Of a stretch of 33,053 nt of DNA, positions 1 to 7,627 are shown piece after piece. Source of the stretch: Rhodospirillaceae bacterium (lineage in GTDB: Bacteria > Pseudomonadota > Alphaproteobacteria > GCA-2731375); NCBI GenBank assembly GCA_018667855.1, contig JABIRL010000156.1, positions 1 to 33,053 of the forward strand. Direction: 5' to 3'. The notes beneath the pieces are model-generated. The model did not search any database. It worked only from the letters and a program-made list of their open reading frames with translations, and was not told the DNA's origin. The translations under genes were made by a program, and so were the position numbers. Every line of letters begins with the position of its first letter. Positions within the stretch are counted from its first letter, which is position 1.

Positions 1-474
1 AATTTCGAGGTGGAACTGCCCCGCCCCGCGAACGTCGCACCCGATTGTGGTGAGCGGTGCCGGTTGGAGGCCGTGGGCCGCAACGCACGCACCCTGGCCC
101 GGGACCTGGGCGCCGTCTTGGCCCGTAAGCTGGACGGCGAGACGGCCCGCGCCACGCCCGCGCGAAAGAAGCAAACCGGCGGCGGACACAGGAGCGGCCT
201 TGCCACCGCCTACACCCTGACTTTCGTCGGTTTCGATATGGACGAAATGACCGAGATCGAGGACCGTATCACCGCCTTCGATGGCTACGAACATCTGCGG
301 CCCATCGGCACTTCCCTGAAAACCAATGAATATTGGTACGAAACGTCCAGCGCCTCGGCCCGGCTCAACCGAAATTTGCGGCTGATGGTCAAGGATATGG
401 GTGTAGCCGGCCGGGTCAGCTTCGGCGGCAGTCGCTTCAGGGTGGAAAAGATCAACCGCCGCAAACGGCGCTAG
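1..474 (+). CDS. Hypothetical protein, C-terminal part (5' end outside window)
   Basis: The reading frame is open to the left edge of the window (codons AAT TTC GAG before a GTG at 10), so this is probably the 3' part of a longer gene, although a start at GTG 10 cannot be excluded. The first ~65 residues are Arg/Ala-rich and look like a linker. The last ~85 residues form a compact alternating strand/helix domain starting at TFVGFDMDEM and ending in VEKINRRKRR, with a very basic tail. I do not recognise the family. It lies 84 bases upstream of the exported DUF4384 protein on the same strand, so it may belong to the same exported-protein cluster. No catalytic motif is visible. Confidence 0.6.
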   Translation, partial: NFEVELPRPANVAPDCGERCRLEAVGRNARTLARDLGAVLARKLDGETARATPARKKQTGGGHRSGLATAYTLTFVGFDMDEMTEIEDRITAFDGYEHLRPIGTSLKTNEYWYETSSASARLNRNLRLMVKDMGVAGRVSFGGSRFRVEKINRRKRR

Positions 475-558
475 ATGCCGCCACTTGGCGCGATAGCAAT
501 CGAGATTATTCAACCGCCATGTTAAGGTCGATAAATGAAATCGCCAAGGAAGACAGCC

Positions 559-2118
559 ATGATTGGGAGGATCAGAGCAGCCGCATACTGCCTGGCAATC
601 ATGTTTTCCCTGATCGTCAATATCCTTGGCGCGCCGCCTGCTTTCGCCAAGACTGAAAAAGCAATCGATGCCCGCATCTTCGCTTTCCAGGAAATGGCCC
701 GCGACATTGTTTCCGGGATCGATGGCAGCCGCCGTACTGAAACCGAGGACGGAAAGACGGACAAGGCGCTCAACTATCTGCGCAAGGCCTATGACTATGT
801 CCGGCCCAAACGGCTGCGCATCGCCGTGGCGCCGTTCGAGCAGGACAATATCAAGATCGCCAAGGCGGTGGCCGATGAATTCAACGCGTCTCTGTTCGCC
901 GCGTTGATACGGGTCGGGGGCGGGCGCTATGATCTGATGGCGCGGTCCCATCTGAAGGGCCTGATCGCCGATATGCAGCAGACTGGCGCCTGGGATGCCG
1001 CGGCGGGTAATCCCATCAATGCGCTATTGGCCAATGCCGGCAAGGTGGACGTGCTGATCTGGGGACAGATCCGGGTTGACGGACAATGGGCGGTGCTGAG
1101 TTACAGCGCGGTCACCATGGATGGCCGGGTGGTGGCGCAAACCTTGCCCCAGCGCCTGAAATTAAGCCCCGATGACGCCAAGATCAGCCGGGCCACGATG
1201 CCGCTGGATCGCGCGATCCAGCTGGCGGCACAGCAACTGGCCGATCAGGCGCCCGATCTCAAAACCTTGATAGAGGGCGGTGTCAGATTTGAAGATACCG
1301 GCGCCCAACCCCCCTTTGGCCGTTATGTCCAGGGACGGTTGTCAGCCGCCCTGCGCAATGCCTATGCCAATATCATCACGGGCAGGAACATCAAAATCGG
1401 CAAGTTGCGGGCAAATGCTGCGCTGCGCGGTGGCGACAAGGTGGCGGGTAAGGACCTGAATGACAAAAATCTAGGCGGCGATGATACCGCGCATGTTCTC
1501 AGCGGCACCTATTGGCAACTGCCGGGCGCCATCGAAATTCGTCTCGAGATAAAGGGACCGGGCGGTTCATCCGCCGCCTGGACGGGCTGGATCACGGCCG
1601 GGGATACCGCCGGGCGCAGACTTCGCCCCAAAGGCAATTTTGGGGCTTTGCGGGATAATGACGGGGTCGGGCCGTTCGCGTTCAAATTGACCTCTGATCG
1701 CGGCAAGAACGCGGCCTATAAGATCGGCGACAAAATGCAGTTGCTGATCCGTCTCGATCGCAAGGCCTGGCTGTACTGCTTCTATCGTGATGCGGGCGGC
1801 AACATGATCCAAATCCTGCCCAATCCGCATTTCTGGAAAAATTTCAAACAGCCCAGTTTCGAGGGCGGCGTTCTATACACCGTACCCGATGCCCAGCGCT
1901 TCGGTTTTGAATTCACGGTATCGCCGCCCAGCGGTCAGGAGCTGGTCAAATGCTTCGCCGTCTCCCGCGACGTGACGGCGGAGCTGCCGAAGTTGTTGCA
2001 GGGCAACAGCCTTGCTCCGCTGCCTTCGGGTCTCGACCTGCAACTCTCGGCGACCTTTCAGGAACTGCCCGATACGGCTGTCTCGGAAGCCAGTTTCGTG
2101 GTCACGGTGAGCCAATAA
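559..2118 (+). CDS. Exported CsgG/FlgO-like + DUF4384 domain protein
   Basis: ATG 559 is preferred over ATG 535 because AAGGAAG (546-552) sits at good spacing before it and translation from there gives a clean signal peptide (MIGRIR, hydrophobic stretch, then PPAFA|K). The ~519-residue protein is therefore exported or lipid-anchor-like. Residues ~75-230 contain an alpha/beta domain beginning RPKRLRIAVAPFE and reaching DVLIWGQIRVDG, the pattern of CsgG/FlgO-like domains found in envelope proteins. The C-terminal ~150 residues (KIGDKMQLLIRLDRKAWLYC, GNMIQILPN, FEFTVSPPSGQELVKCFAVS) match DUF4384, a beta-sandwich domain often paired with caspase-like proteins. The stop overlaps the next start (TAATG), so the pair is probably co-translated. 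Function unknown; a periplasmic partner of the caspase-like protein is inferred from context. Confidence 0.82.
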   Translation: MIGRIRAAAYCLAIMFSLIVNILGAPPAFAKTEKAIDARIFAFQEMARDIVSGIDGSRRTETEDGKTDKALNYLRKAYDYVRPKRLRIAVAPFEQDNIKIAKAVADEFNASLFAALIRVGGGRYDLMARSHLKGLIADMQQTGAWDAAAGNPINALLANAGKVDVLIWGQIRVDGQWAVLSYSAVTMDGRVVAQTLPQRLKLSPDDAKISRATMPLDRAIQLAAQQLADQAPDLKTLIEGGVRFEDTGAQPPFGRYVQGRLSAALRNAYANIITGRNIKIGKLRANAALRGGDKVAGKDLNDKNLGGDDTAHVLSGTYWQLPGAIEIRLEIKGPGGSSAAWTGWITAGDTAGRRLRPKGNFGALRDNDGVGPFAFKLTSDRGKNAAYKIGDKMQLLIRLDRKAWLYCFYRDAGGNMIQILPNPHFWKNFKQPSFEGGVLYTVPDAQRFGFEFTVSPPSGQELVKCFAVSRDVTAELPKLLQGNSLAPLPSGLDLQLSATFQELPDTAVSEASFVVTVSQ

Positions 2119-2693
2119 TGAAAACCGCAATTGCCAGGAGCATCGCCGCCGGAATGATCGTCGGGGCGCTCCTGCTGGCCGGTTTACCGGCGGAGGCCGC
2201 CCGGCGGGTCGCCTTGGTGATTGGCAATGATACTTATGCCACCCTGCCCACCTTGAACAACGCGGCCACGGATGCCCGGGGCATCGCCCGGAAGCTGAAG
2301 GGCCTGGGATTTGAGGTGATCCTGAAAATCGATGCCAGCCGCCGCCATATCGGCCGTGCCGTCGTCGAATTCGAGAACAAGCTGGGCAAGGCGGAGGTCG
2401 GTCTGGTGTTTTATGCCGGCCATGGCATCCAGGCTGGCGGCGAAAATTACATCATCCCATCGAATGCGGAGATCGAGGTGGAGGACGACCTGAGTTTCGA
2501 AGGGATCAAGGCATCTACATTTCTGCACGCCATGAAACGGGCCGGCAGTCGCCTGAACATCGTCATCATGGACGCCTGCCGGGACAACCCCCTGCCCAAA
2601 CGCAGCCGTTCGGCCACACGCGGCCTGACAATTACCGCCGTCCCCGCCGGCATCATGGGCACGGCGTTTTCACCGGCGAGCTTTTGGCGGTGA
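2118..2693 (+). CDS. Exported caspase-like (peptidase C14) protein, frameshifted N-terminal part
   Basis: Starts at ATG 2118, overlapping the previous stop as TAATG. Residues 1-28 are a signal peptide (hydrophobic AAGMIVGALLLAGLPAEA, cut before ARR). The caspase p20-like fold follows: RVALVIGNDTY, then the catalytic His in FYAGHG (His102) and Cys in MDACRDNP (Cys154), so both residues of the dyad are present. The frame then runs PAGIMGTAFSPASFWR and stops at 2691-2693. The rest of the family's C-terminal p10-like part (GHGVFTGELL..., GKQDPW) continues in another frame from 2657. About 20 residues normally lying between PAG-I and GHGVF are missing. This is therefore the 5' half of one broken gene, or of a gene now expressed as two pieces. 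Catalytic competence without the missing segment is doubtful. Confidence 0.85.
   Translation: MKTAIARSIAAGMIVGALLLAGLPAEAARRVALVIGNDTYATLPTLNNAATDARGIARKLKGLGFEVILKIDASRRHIGRAVVEFENKLGKAEVGLVFYAGHGIQAGGENYIIPSNAEIEVEDDLSFEGIKASTFLHAMKRAGSRLNIVIMDACRDNPLPKRSRSATRGLTITAVPAGIMGTAFSPASFWR
2657..2666 (+). repeat. 10-bp junction of the caspase frameshift (GGGCACGGCG)
   Basis: GGGCACGGCG can be read as (AT)G-GGC-ACG-GCG (M-G-T-A, upstream frame) or GGG-CAC-GGC-G (G-H-G-V, downstream frame). Family members usually carry a G-T-A motif, about 20 residues, then G-H-G-V at this point. The sequence thus looks like the single copy left after two out-of-frame copies of this decamer recombined and removed the bases between them. 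The single decamer and the frame change are seen directly. The former second copy is inferred from the family pattern. Confidence 0.5.
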
Positions 2694-4300
2694 TGGGAAA
2701 ACCCGGCCTGAAGCTGGAGGATGTCTTCAAGGAAACGGCGCGGCGGGTGGCGGCGATCACCCATGGCAAACAGGACCCGTGGATCAATTCCTCCATCAAG
2801 GGAGATTTCTACTTCAACCAAACCACCACGGCCAAGACCGCCGCCCCGGCCACACCCAGCGCATCTGACCGGCCGGGAGATAATTCAGCCGAGTTGTTGT
2901 TCTGGGAATCCATTAAGGACAGCCGCAACCAAGCGGTCTTTCACGCCTATCTGGCGCAATATCCCACCGGCCCCTTCGCCACCCTTGCCCGCCTGAAACT
3001 GGAGGAATTGAAGCCAAGACAGACAGCCAACCTGCAGCCGCCCACCGTACAAGTGACGGAGACCGATGCCAGATATGTCGCCCTGAAGACCGCCAACGTC
3101 AGGGCCGGCCCCTCAACAACAGCGGCCAAGCAGGGCAAACTGACCAAGGATAGTGGCGTCACGGTGACGGGAGAGGTTGCGGGCGGTAAATGGCTGCGCA
3201 TCGAACGGCCCAACGGCGGGACGGGTTATGTCTTCGCCACCCTGTTGGCGCCCGTCGAAAGCGGCGAGTTGCCGGCCTGGAGAAACGTAAAGGACAGCCA
3301 AACCGCGTCCAATGTCGCGGCTTTCTTGAAAGCCTTTCCTTCCGGCCATTTCGCGGCCCGGGCAAAACGCCTGCATGCGGTCCTGTCCTCCCGCACGGCA
3401 GCGCTCATTCCACCGAAGATCGAGGCGCCGACCGTCGCGAAACCCGCCGTTGGCATCTATCCCGGACGAAAGCCGGCCGAGAACTTTAAGGATTGCGAAT
3501 TTTGCCCCGAGATGGTGGTCATCCCGCCTGGAAGCTTTCGCATGGGTGATTTTCACGGCAACGGTAAGGATCGCGAAAAACCCATACATGAAGTTCATAT
3601 CAATTACAGCTTCGCGGTCGGCAAATATGAAATCACACGTCGGCAATACGCTGAATTTGTTCGTGCCAATGACAAGAGCTTTACCGACGGGTGCGATCAG
3701 CATAAAGACGATAAATATGAAACTTACCTAAGCCGAAACTGGCGGGACCCGGGCTTTAACCAGACCAGCAGTGATCCGGCTGTCTGTATCAGTTGGGTCG
3801 AGGCGAAACAATATGTGGACTGGCTAAATGAAGTTACACCGGGACGATATAGATTGTTGTCGGAAGCGGAATGGGAATATGTCGCACGCGCCGACAGCCG
3901 CTCAGTATTCAGCTTCGGCAATGATGTAGCCGACCTTTGCGATCATGCGAATAGTGCCGACAAAAGGTTGGGCGTCAAATGGCAGAATGACGAATGTGAT
4001 GACGGATATGGCTGGCAAACGGCGCCGGTCGGTCGCTATCACGCAAACAAATTTGGCCTGCACGATTTGTATGGCAATGCCGTGGAATGGGTTGAGGATT
4101 GCCAGCACAAAAATTATCAGGGAGCCCCGACCGACGGCTCAGCTTGGATTTCCGGCGGCGACTGTACAATACGAATGGTGCGCGGCGGAGACGCGGTAGG
4201 TGGAACGAAATCAATGCGCTCGGCTTTCCGAAGTTGGCTGGCCATTGAGATCAACCAACAGTTTAACGGCTTCAGAATTGCTAAAACATTGACGCCGTAG
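2693..4300 (+). CDS. Caspase C-terminal remnant + SH3 + FGE/SUMF1-like domain, downstream half of broken gene
   Basis: ATG 2693 overlaps the upstream stop (TGATG), so re-initiation by translational coupling is possible; TTG 2684 is an alternative. The frame opens with the end of the caspase domain (GKPGLKLEDVFKETARRV, then GKQDPWINSSIKGDFYF). An Ala/Pro linker, a short helical repeat (LLFWESIKDS ... YLAQYPTG), a bacterial SH3 domain (TANVRAGPSTTAAKQG ... GYVFATLL) and a second helical repeat (LPAWRNVKDS ... FLKAFPSGHF) follow. The last ~270 residues are a formylglycine-generating-enzyme/SUMF1-like fold (EMVVIPPGSFRMG, YEITRRQYAEF, RLLSEAEWEYVAR, GNAVEWVEDC, NGFRIAK). Such domains are often non-catalytic or sugar/peptide-binding. 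With the signal peptide of the upstream half the full protein would act outside the cytoplasm. As it stands this half has no signal peptide. The FGE part is lower in GC than its surroundings. Confidence 0.8.
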   Translation: MGKPGLKLEDVFKETARRVAAITHGKQDPWINSSIKGDFYFNQTTTAKTAAPATPSASDRPGDNSAELLFWESIKDSRNQAVFHAYLAQYPTGPFATLARLKLEELKPRQTANLQPPTVQVTETDARYVALKTANVRAGPSTTAAKQGKLTKDSGVTVTGEVAGGKWLRIERPNGGTGYVFATLLAPVESGELPAWRNVKDSQTASNVAAFLKAFPSGHFAARAKRLHAVLSSRTAALIPPKIEAPTVAKPAVGIYPGRKPAENFKDCEFCPEMVVIPPGSFRMGDFHGNGKDREKPIHEVHINYSFAVGKYEITRRQYAEFVRANDKSFTDGCDQHKDDKYETYLSRNWRDPGFNQTSSDPAVCISWVEAKQYVDWLNEVTPGRYRLLSEAEWEYVARADSRSVFSFGNDVADLCDHANSADKRLGVKWQNDECDDGYGWQTAPVGRYHANKFGLHDLYGNAVEWVEDCQHKNYQGAPTDGSAWISGGDCTIRMVRGGDAVGGTKSMRSAFRSWLAIEINQQFNGFRIAKTLTP

Positions 4301-4324
4301 GTCGACGGGATTTTGACTTACCCG

Positions 4325-5341
4325 CTACTCCCGCGCCTTGGCGAAGGAGACCAGTTTGCGCCGGCTCTCATCCCACAGGCGCAGGCGTGCGCAGGCAAAA
4401 CTTTGCCATAGGGTCAGGCGGCGGAACGTCGCCAATTCAGGGTAGTCGCGCAGCACCTGGGGCAAGCGGTAATAGGGTATGCGGCTTTGCAAATGGTGGA
4501 CGTGATGGATGCCGATGTTAGCGGTAAGCCAGCGCAGCGGCTGCGGCAGGGCGTAGTGGGAACTGCCATGAAGCGCGGAGTCCTGTAGATTCCAGTTTTG
4601 ATCCTCGCTCCAATAGGCATCCTCGAATTGATGCTGCACATAGAACAGCCAGACACCGATGGACGAGGCCAGCAATATAATAGGCAGATGCACCAGCAGA
4701 AACGGCTCCGGCCCGATGGCGTAAATCATCAACCCGGCGGCCAGAATGATCATGATGTTGGTACCCATGGCCGAGACCCAATTGCCCCAATCTTCCCGCC
4801 GTATGCCCTGCGGCAGGCGGTTTCGCAGCAGAAACTGAAAAGCCGGGCCAACAACAAATATGACCAGCGGCGTGCGATACAGACGATACGCAAGGCGCCG
4901 GCCGCGGGGCAAGGCCTGGTATTCGCGCACCGTTAAGGTATCGATGTCACCGATTCCCCGTTTGCCCAGATTGCTCGAGGTCGCATGGTGGGTCGAATGA
5001 CTGCGCCGCCAGACAGCGTAGGGTGTTAAAGTCAGAACGCCAATGATCCGACCGACCCAGTCATTGATCACCCGGCGGCGGAAAAACGCGCCGTGGCCGC
5101 AATCATGCTGGATCATGAACAAACGCACCAGCAGCGCGGCCGCCAGCACGCTAATGGCCAGGGTCAGCCAATAGCTGATTGAATAAACCAGCCAAGCCCC
5201 GACCCAGAGGGCGGCAAATATGGCGCCGGTCAAAACCAGTTCACCTAGGCTACGAATTTGATTTGGTTCCCGATAAGGTGCCAAAAGCCGCAACCAGTCA
5301 CGAGATGGGGTCGGACTCAATTCGTACTCGGAATGTTGCAA
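4325..5341 (-). CDS. Membrane fatty acid desaturase (omega-6/delta-12-like)
   Basis: A 338-residue integral membrane desaturase with the three histidine boxes that bind the diiron centre: HDCGH (79-83), HSTHH (115-119) and HHVHH (279-283). Hydrophobic helices flank them (for example 37-75, 155-172 and 195-235). The N-terminus LAPYREPNQIRS and the spacing of the boxes resemble bacterial acyl-lipid desaturases, which introduce a double bond into membrane fatty acyl chains using O2 and electrons from ferredoxin or a reductase. No redox partner is adjacent. The start used is a TTG at 5341, because no ATG or GTG lies just upstream in frame and the protein already has the expected N-terminus. It converges with the caspase/FGE gene (24-base gap), so the two are not co-transcribed. 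Confidence 0.88.
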   Translation of the reverse strand: MQHSEYELSPTPSRDWLRLLAPYREPNQIRSLGELVLTGAIFAALWVGAWLVYSISYWLTLAISVLAAALLVRLFMIQHDCGHGAFFRRRVINDWVGRIIGVLTLTPYAVWRRSHSTHHATSSNLGKRGIGDIDTLTVREYQALPRGRRLAYRLYRTPLVIFVVGPAFQFLLRNRLPQGIRREDWGNWVSAMGTNIMIILAAGLMIYAIGPEPFLLVHLPIILLASSIGVWLFYVQHQFEDAYWSEDQNWNLQDSALHGSSHYALPQPLRWLTANIGIHHVHHLQSRIPYYRLPQVLRDYPELATFRRLTLWQSFACARLRLWDESRRKLVSFAKARE

Positions 5342-5567
5342 TATGTCGTCCGTTCATTCGGCGCCCGCAGTCCAGCTCCGGCGCCACGCCCAAGGTTTCG
5401 TGAAGACACCTCTTATGGGTGCTATCGCGACCGTGTATTCCAGAGCCACGGAAGTTTTCCGGCCAGCCGCGATGCTTTCCTAGGGGTCTTGGAGCGGGAA
5501 AGCAAGGCATTTTCAATCCAGATCATCATCAACCTAAGTTAGGCGAAATTGAACAAGCAAGAGGTAA

Positions 5568-6551
5568 CTAACCGTCACCGATCCAACGTCGTTGCCGAAG
5601 GTAGGCGTCCGGCATTTTGTCCTTACTTTCGGCCTCGACCATTGCCGCCAGGCGGGCCCGTTTGTCGCTGTTATCTTCAGCAATGTCGCCAAGAGCATCT
5701 TCCAGCATCGCGGCATAATCCGCTCCTACGGGGCAGACATCCTGGCAACGGCGGCAACCCGTGATCACGCCCGCGCCGCGCAGGGTGCTTTGCCAGATAT
5801 TGAAGCTTTCTTCCGATCGCACCAGCTTCATCTGGGCATCGCTGTCGGGCGCCGCGAGCACCTTTTGCAGAAAATCCGAAACCTCTTTGAATCCATGGGG
5901 AGAGCGGAAGCGGTCGCAGCCCTGCCAGTCCCGGTCCCAATGGCCCACAACATCGCCCGGACAGGCCTTCAGACATCGGCCGCACTCGGGACCATGGCAA
6001 AGTTGCTCGTTGATACGGCTATCGGGCTCCACGTCTAACGAACAGAGGATGATCGTCACCATCAGTCGCGGGCCATATTCCGGCGTCAACAGCTGGCCGT
6101 TCAGGCCCAAAGTGCCCAGACCGGCCTCCACCGCCGCGTGGTTGGCCGAAAGCAGGGGCGAAAGATGCTGGGCGGGTTCACCGAAATAGAGCCAGGGATC
6201 CACATGGGTGGGCGGGATAATTAAAGCCGGATAGCCTTGTTTTTCGAGCCACAGCACCGTCTCCAGTGCCGCTTCCTCCAACATGGTCAGGGTCAACTCG
6301 TCGTTATAGTATTTGTGCCGCTCATCCCAGCGGGGCAGCCGCGTTGGGCCCGCCAATAGCCGTTTGCCCAGCACGATGGCATGATCACCGTCGTAATCGG
6401 TGACATCCGACGGCCGGCGGGGGGCGTCCGGATCGGGTGGAAATTCGTTCATCACCGCGCCGTCTGCAATGCCAACGATATCGGCGCCAAAAGATCTGGC
6501 CTTGGCCTTGATGTCATCAGCTGTTAGGGGCGCTCGAAAAACCGTATCCAT
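5568..6551 (-). CDS. QueG-like double [4Fe-4S] oxidoreductase, copy 1
   Basis: A 327-residue protein from ATG 6551, chosen because GGGAG lies five bases upstream; a GTG at 6569 is the alternative. It has the layout of the QueG (epoxyqueuosine reductase)/reductive-dehalogenase-like superfamily. An N-terminal domain begins KAKARSFGADIVGIADGAV, the signature EAGLGTLGLNGQLLTPEYGP follows, and two ferredoxin-type clusters come next: C-x4-C-x2-C-x3-CP (LCHGPECGRCLKACPG) plus an isolated Cys (GCDRF) and C-x2-C-x3-CP (CRRCQDVCPVG). In QueG these carry electrons to cobalamin. By eye-alignment the QueG catalytic Asp before the EAGLG motif is not conserved (Leu there), and the protein lacks the QueG C-terminal HEAT region, so true queuosine synthesis is unlikely. 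The start lies one base beyond the stop of copy 2, so the two are translated together. Substrate unknown. Confidence 0.85.
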   Translation of the reverse strand: MDTVFRAPLTADDIKAKARSFGADIVGIADGAVMNEFPPDPDAPRRPSDVTDYDGDHAIVLGKRLLAGPTRLPRWDERHKYYNDELTLTMLEEAALETVLWLEKQGYPALIIPPTHVDPWLYFGEPAQHLSPLLSANHAAVEAGLGTLGLNGQLLTPEYGPRLMVTIILCSLDVEPDSRINEQLCHGPECGRCLKACPGDVVGHWDRDWQGCDRFRSPHGFKEVSDFLQKVLAAPDSDAQMKLVRSEESFNIWQSTLRGAGVITGCRRCQDVCPVGADYAAMLEDALGDIAEDNSDKRARLAAMVEAESKDKMPDAYLRQRRWIGDG

Positions 6552-6552
6552 A

Positions 6553-7608
6553 TCAGCTCCCGTCGCCACGTTCAGCGGCAGTGATCAAACGTTTTTGCCC
6601 ATCCTTGAATTCCTGGCGCACCTTCTTGGCTGCCTGGCCTGTGTAGCCGTTCGGGCCGACCCAGCGGATGTTCCAATCGTTCAGGCCGGGAATGTCATCG
6701 CCATCCTTGCGCGCCTGCTTGAAGCGTTTGCCCAAGGCGACTTTCTCCGGCGTTTGTTCGGGGATGTGCTTCTGGTCATCGGCCAGGAAGGCATGATAGT
6801 CGACGCCAACGGGACAGACCGCCAGGCAACGGGGACAATCGCCAAATGAGCCGACAACGCGCAAAATACCCTGCCAAAAGCCGAACAGATCGCGGGATTT
6901 CAACATCTCCCGCTTTTCCGCTTTGTCCGCCTTGGCGAATTTCTGCATCATCGCCGTCACGGTCATATAGCCGAACTCCTGTGCGAATTGCGCGCAGGCC
7001 GGCTTGTTGATATCGAAATGTCCGACCGCATCGCCCGGACAGGAATACAGGCAGCGCGAACAGCCCTCGCCGACGCAGACCTGTTCCGCCATGGGGCCGT
7101 CCGCTTCCAGTTCCAATTCGGTCAATATGCCCGTCAGGTAAATTCGGGGGCCATACTCCGGTGTCAGGATATTGACCTCCAGCCCGAAATTGCCCAAGCC
7201 CGCCTCGATCCCCAAATGCCGGGTGGAGAGGTAGCCATAGCTGGCCCGTTTCATGTTCCAGTCCGTTTCCTGGGCCGCGGTGACGAAGCTGGGATGGCCT
7301 TGGTCCTCCAGCCAATAGGCGATCCGGCCGGCGATCTTGTCCATGCGGCGCAGCACGATCATGTCCAGATACTGTACCGGCACCATCTGTTTGCAGCGAA
7401 AACCGGCAGCGGGAATATGCTGGGCGACGACCACGACGCTTTTCACCCGCGGCGAAATACGTTCCGGGGTTTGTGGATACCGCGGGTCGGGGGGAAAGGC
7501 GTTCAGAACCTTGGCGGAGGCAATTCCCACCAGATCGGCGCCCAGCTCAACCGCCTTGGCCTTAACCTCGGCGGCGTTCAACGGAGCTGTGTCCTGTCCG
7601 GGCGACAT
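6553..7608 (-). CDS. QueG-like double [4Fe-4S] oxidoreductase, copy 2
   Basis: A 351-residue paralogue of the following gene. ATG 7608 (MSPGQD) is preferred; a longer frame to 7713 would overlap the upstream CmcJ-like gene by 86 bases and adds an Arg-rich stretch with no family match. It shares KAKAVELGADLVGIASAKV, FPPDP, EAGLGNFGLEVNILTPEYGP and both cluster motifs: C-x4-C-x2-C-x3-CP (VCVGEGCSRCLYSCPG), a lone Cys (PACAQF) and C-x2-C-x3-CP (GDCPRCLAVCPVG). By eye the QueG catalytic Asp position is Ser. It lies 19 bases after the CmcJ-like gene, and its stop is followed directly by the start of copy 1, so SDR-CmcJ-QueG2-QueG1 looks like one transcript. It probably reduces an organic substrate, possibly with a corrinoid. 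That is inference. Confidence 0.85.
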   Translation of the reverse strand: MSPGQDTAPLNAAEVKAKAVELGADLVGIASAKVLNAFPPDPRYPQTPERISPRVKSVVVVAQHIPAAGFRCKQMVPVQYLDMIVLRRMDKIAGRIAYWLEDQGHPSFVTAAQETDWNMKRASYGYLSTRHLGIEAGLGNFGLEVNILTPEYGPRIYLTGILTELELEADGPMAEQVCVGEGCSRCLYSCPGDAVGHFDINKPACAQFAQEFGYMTVTAMMQKFAKADKAEKREMLKSRDLFGFWQGILRVVGSFGDCPRCLAVCPVGVDYHAFLADDQKHIPEQTPEKVALGKRFKQARKDGDDIPGLNDWNIRWVGPNGYTGQAAKKVRQEFKDGQKRLITAAERGDGS

Positions 7609-7627
7609 TGCAGCGGGCGAAGCGGGC

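Noticed and set aside
5568-7608. Calling either QueG-like gene queG or a respiratory reductive dehalogenase
   Set aside because: The QueG catalytic Asp is not seen, and there is no twin-arginine signal or membrane anchor (rdhB) as in respiratory dehalogenases.
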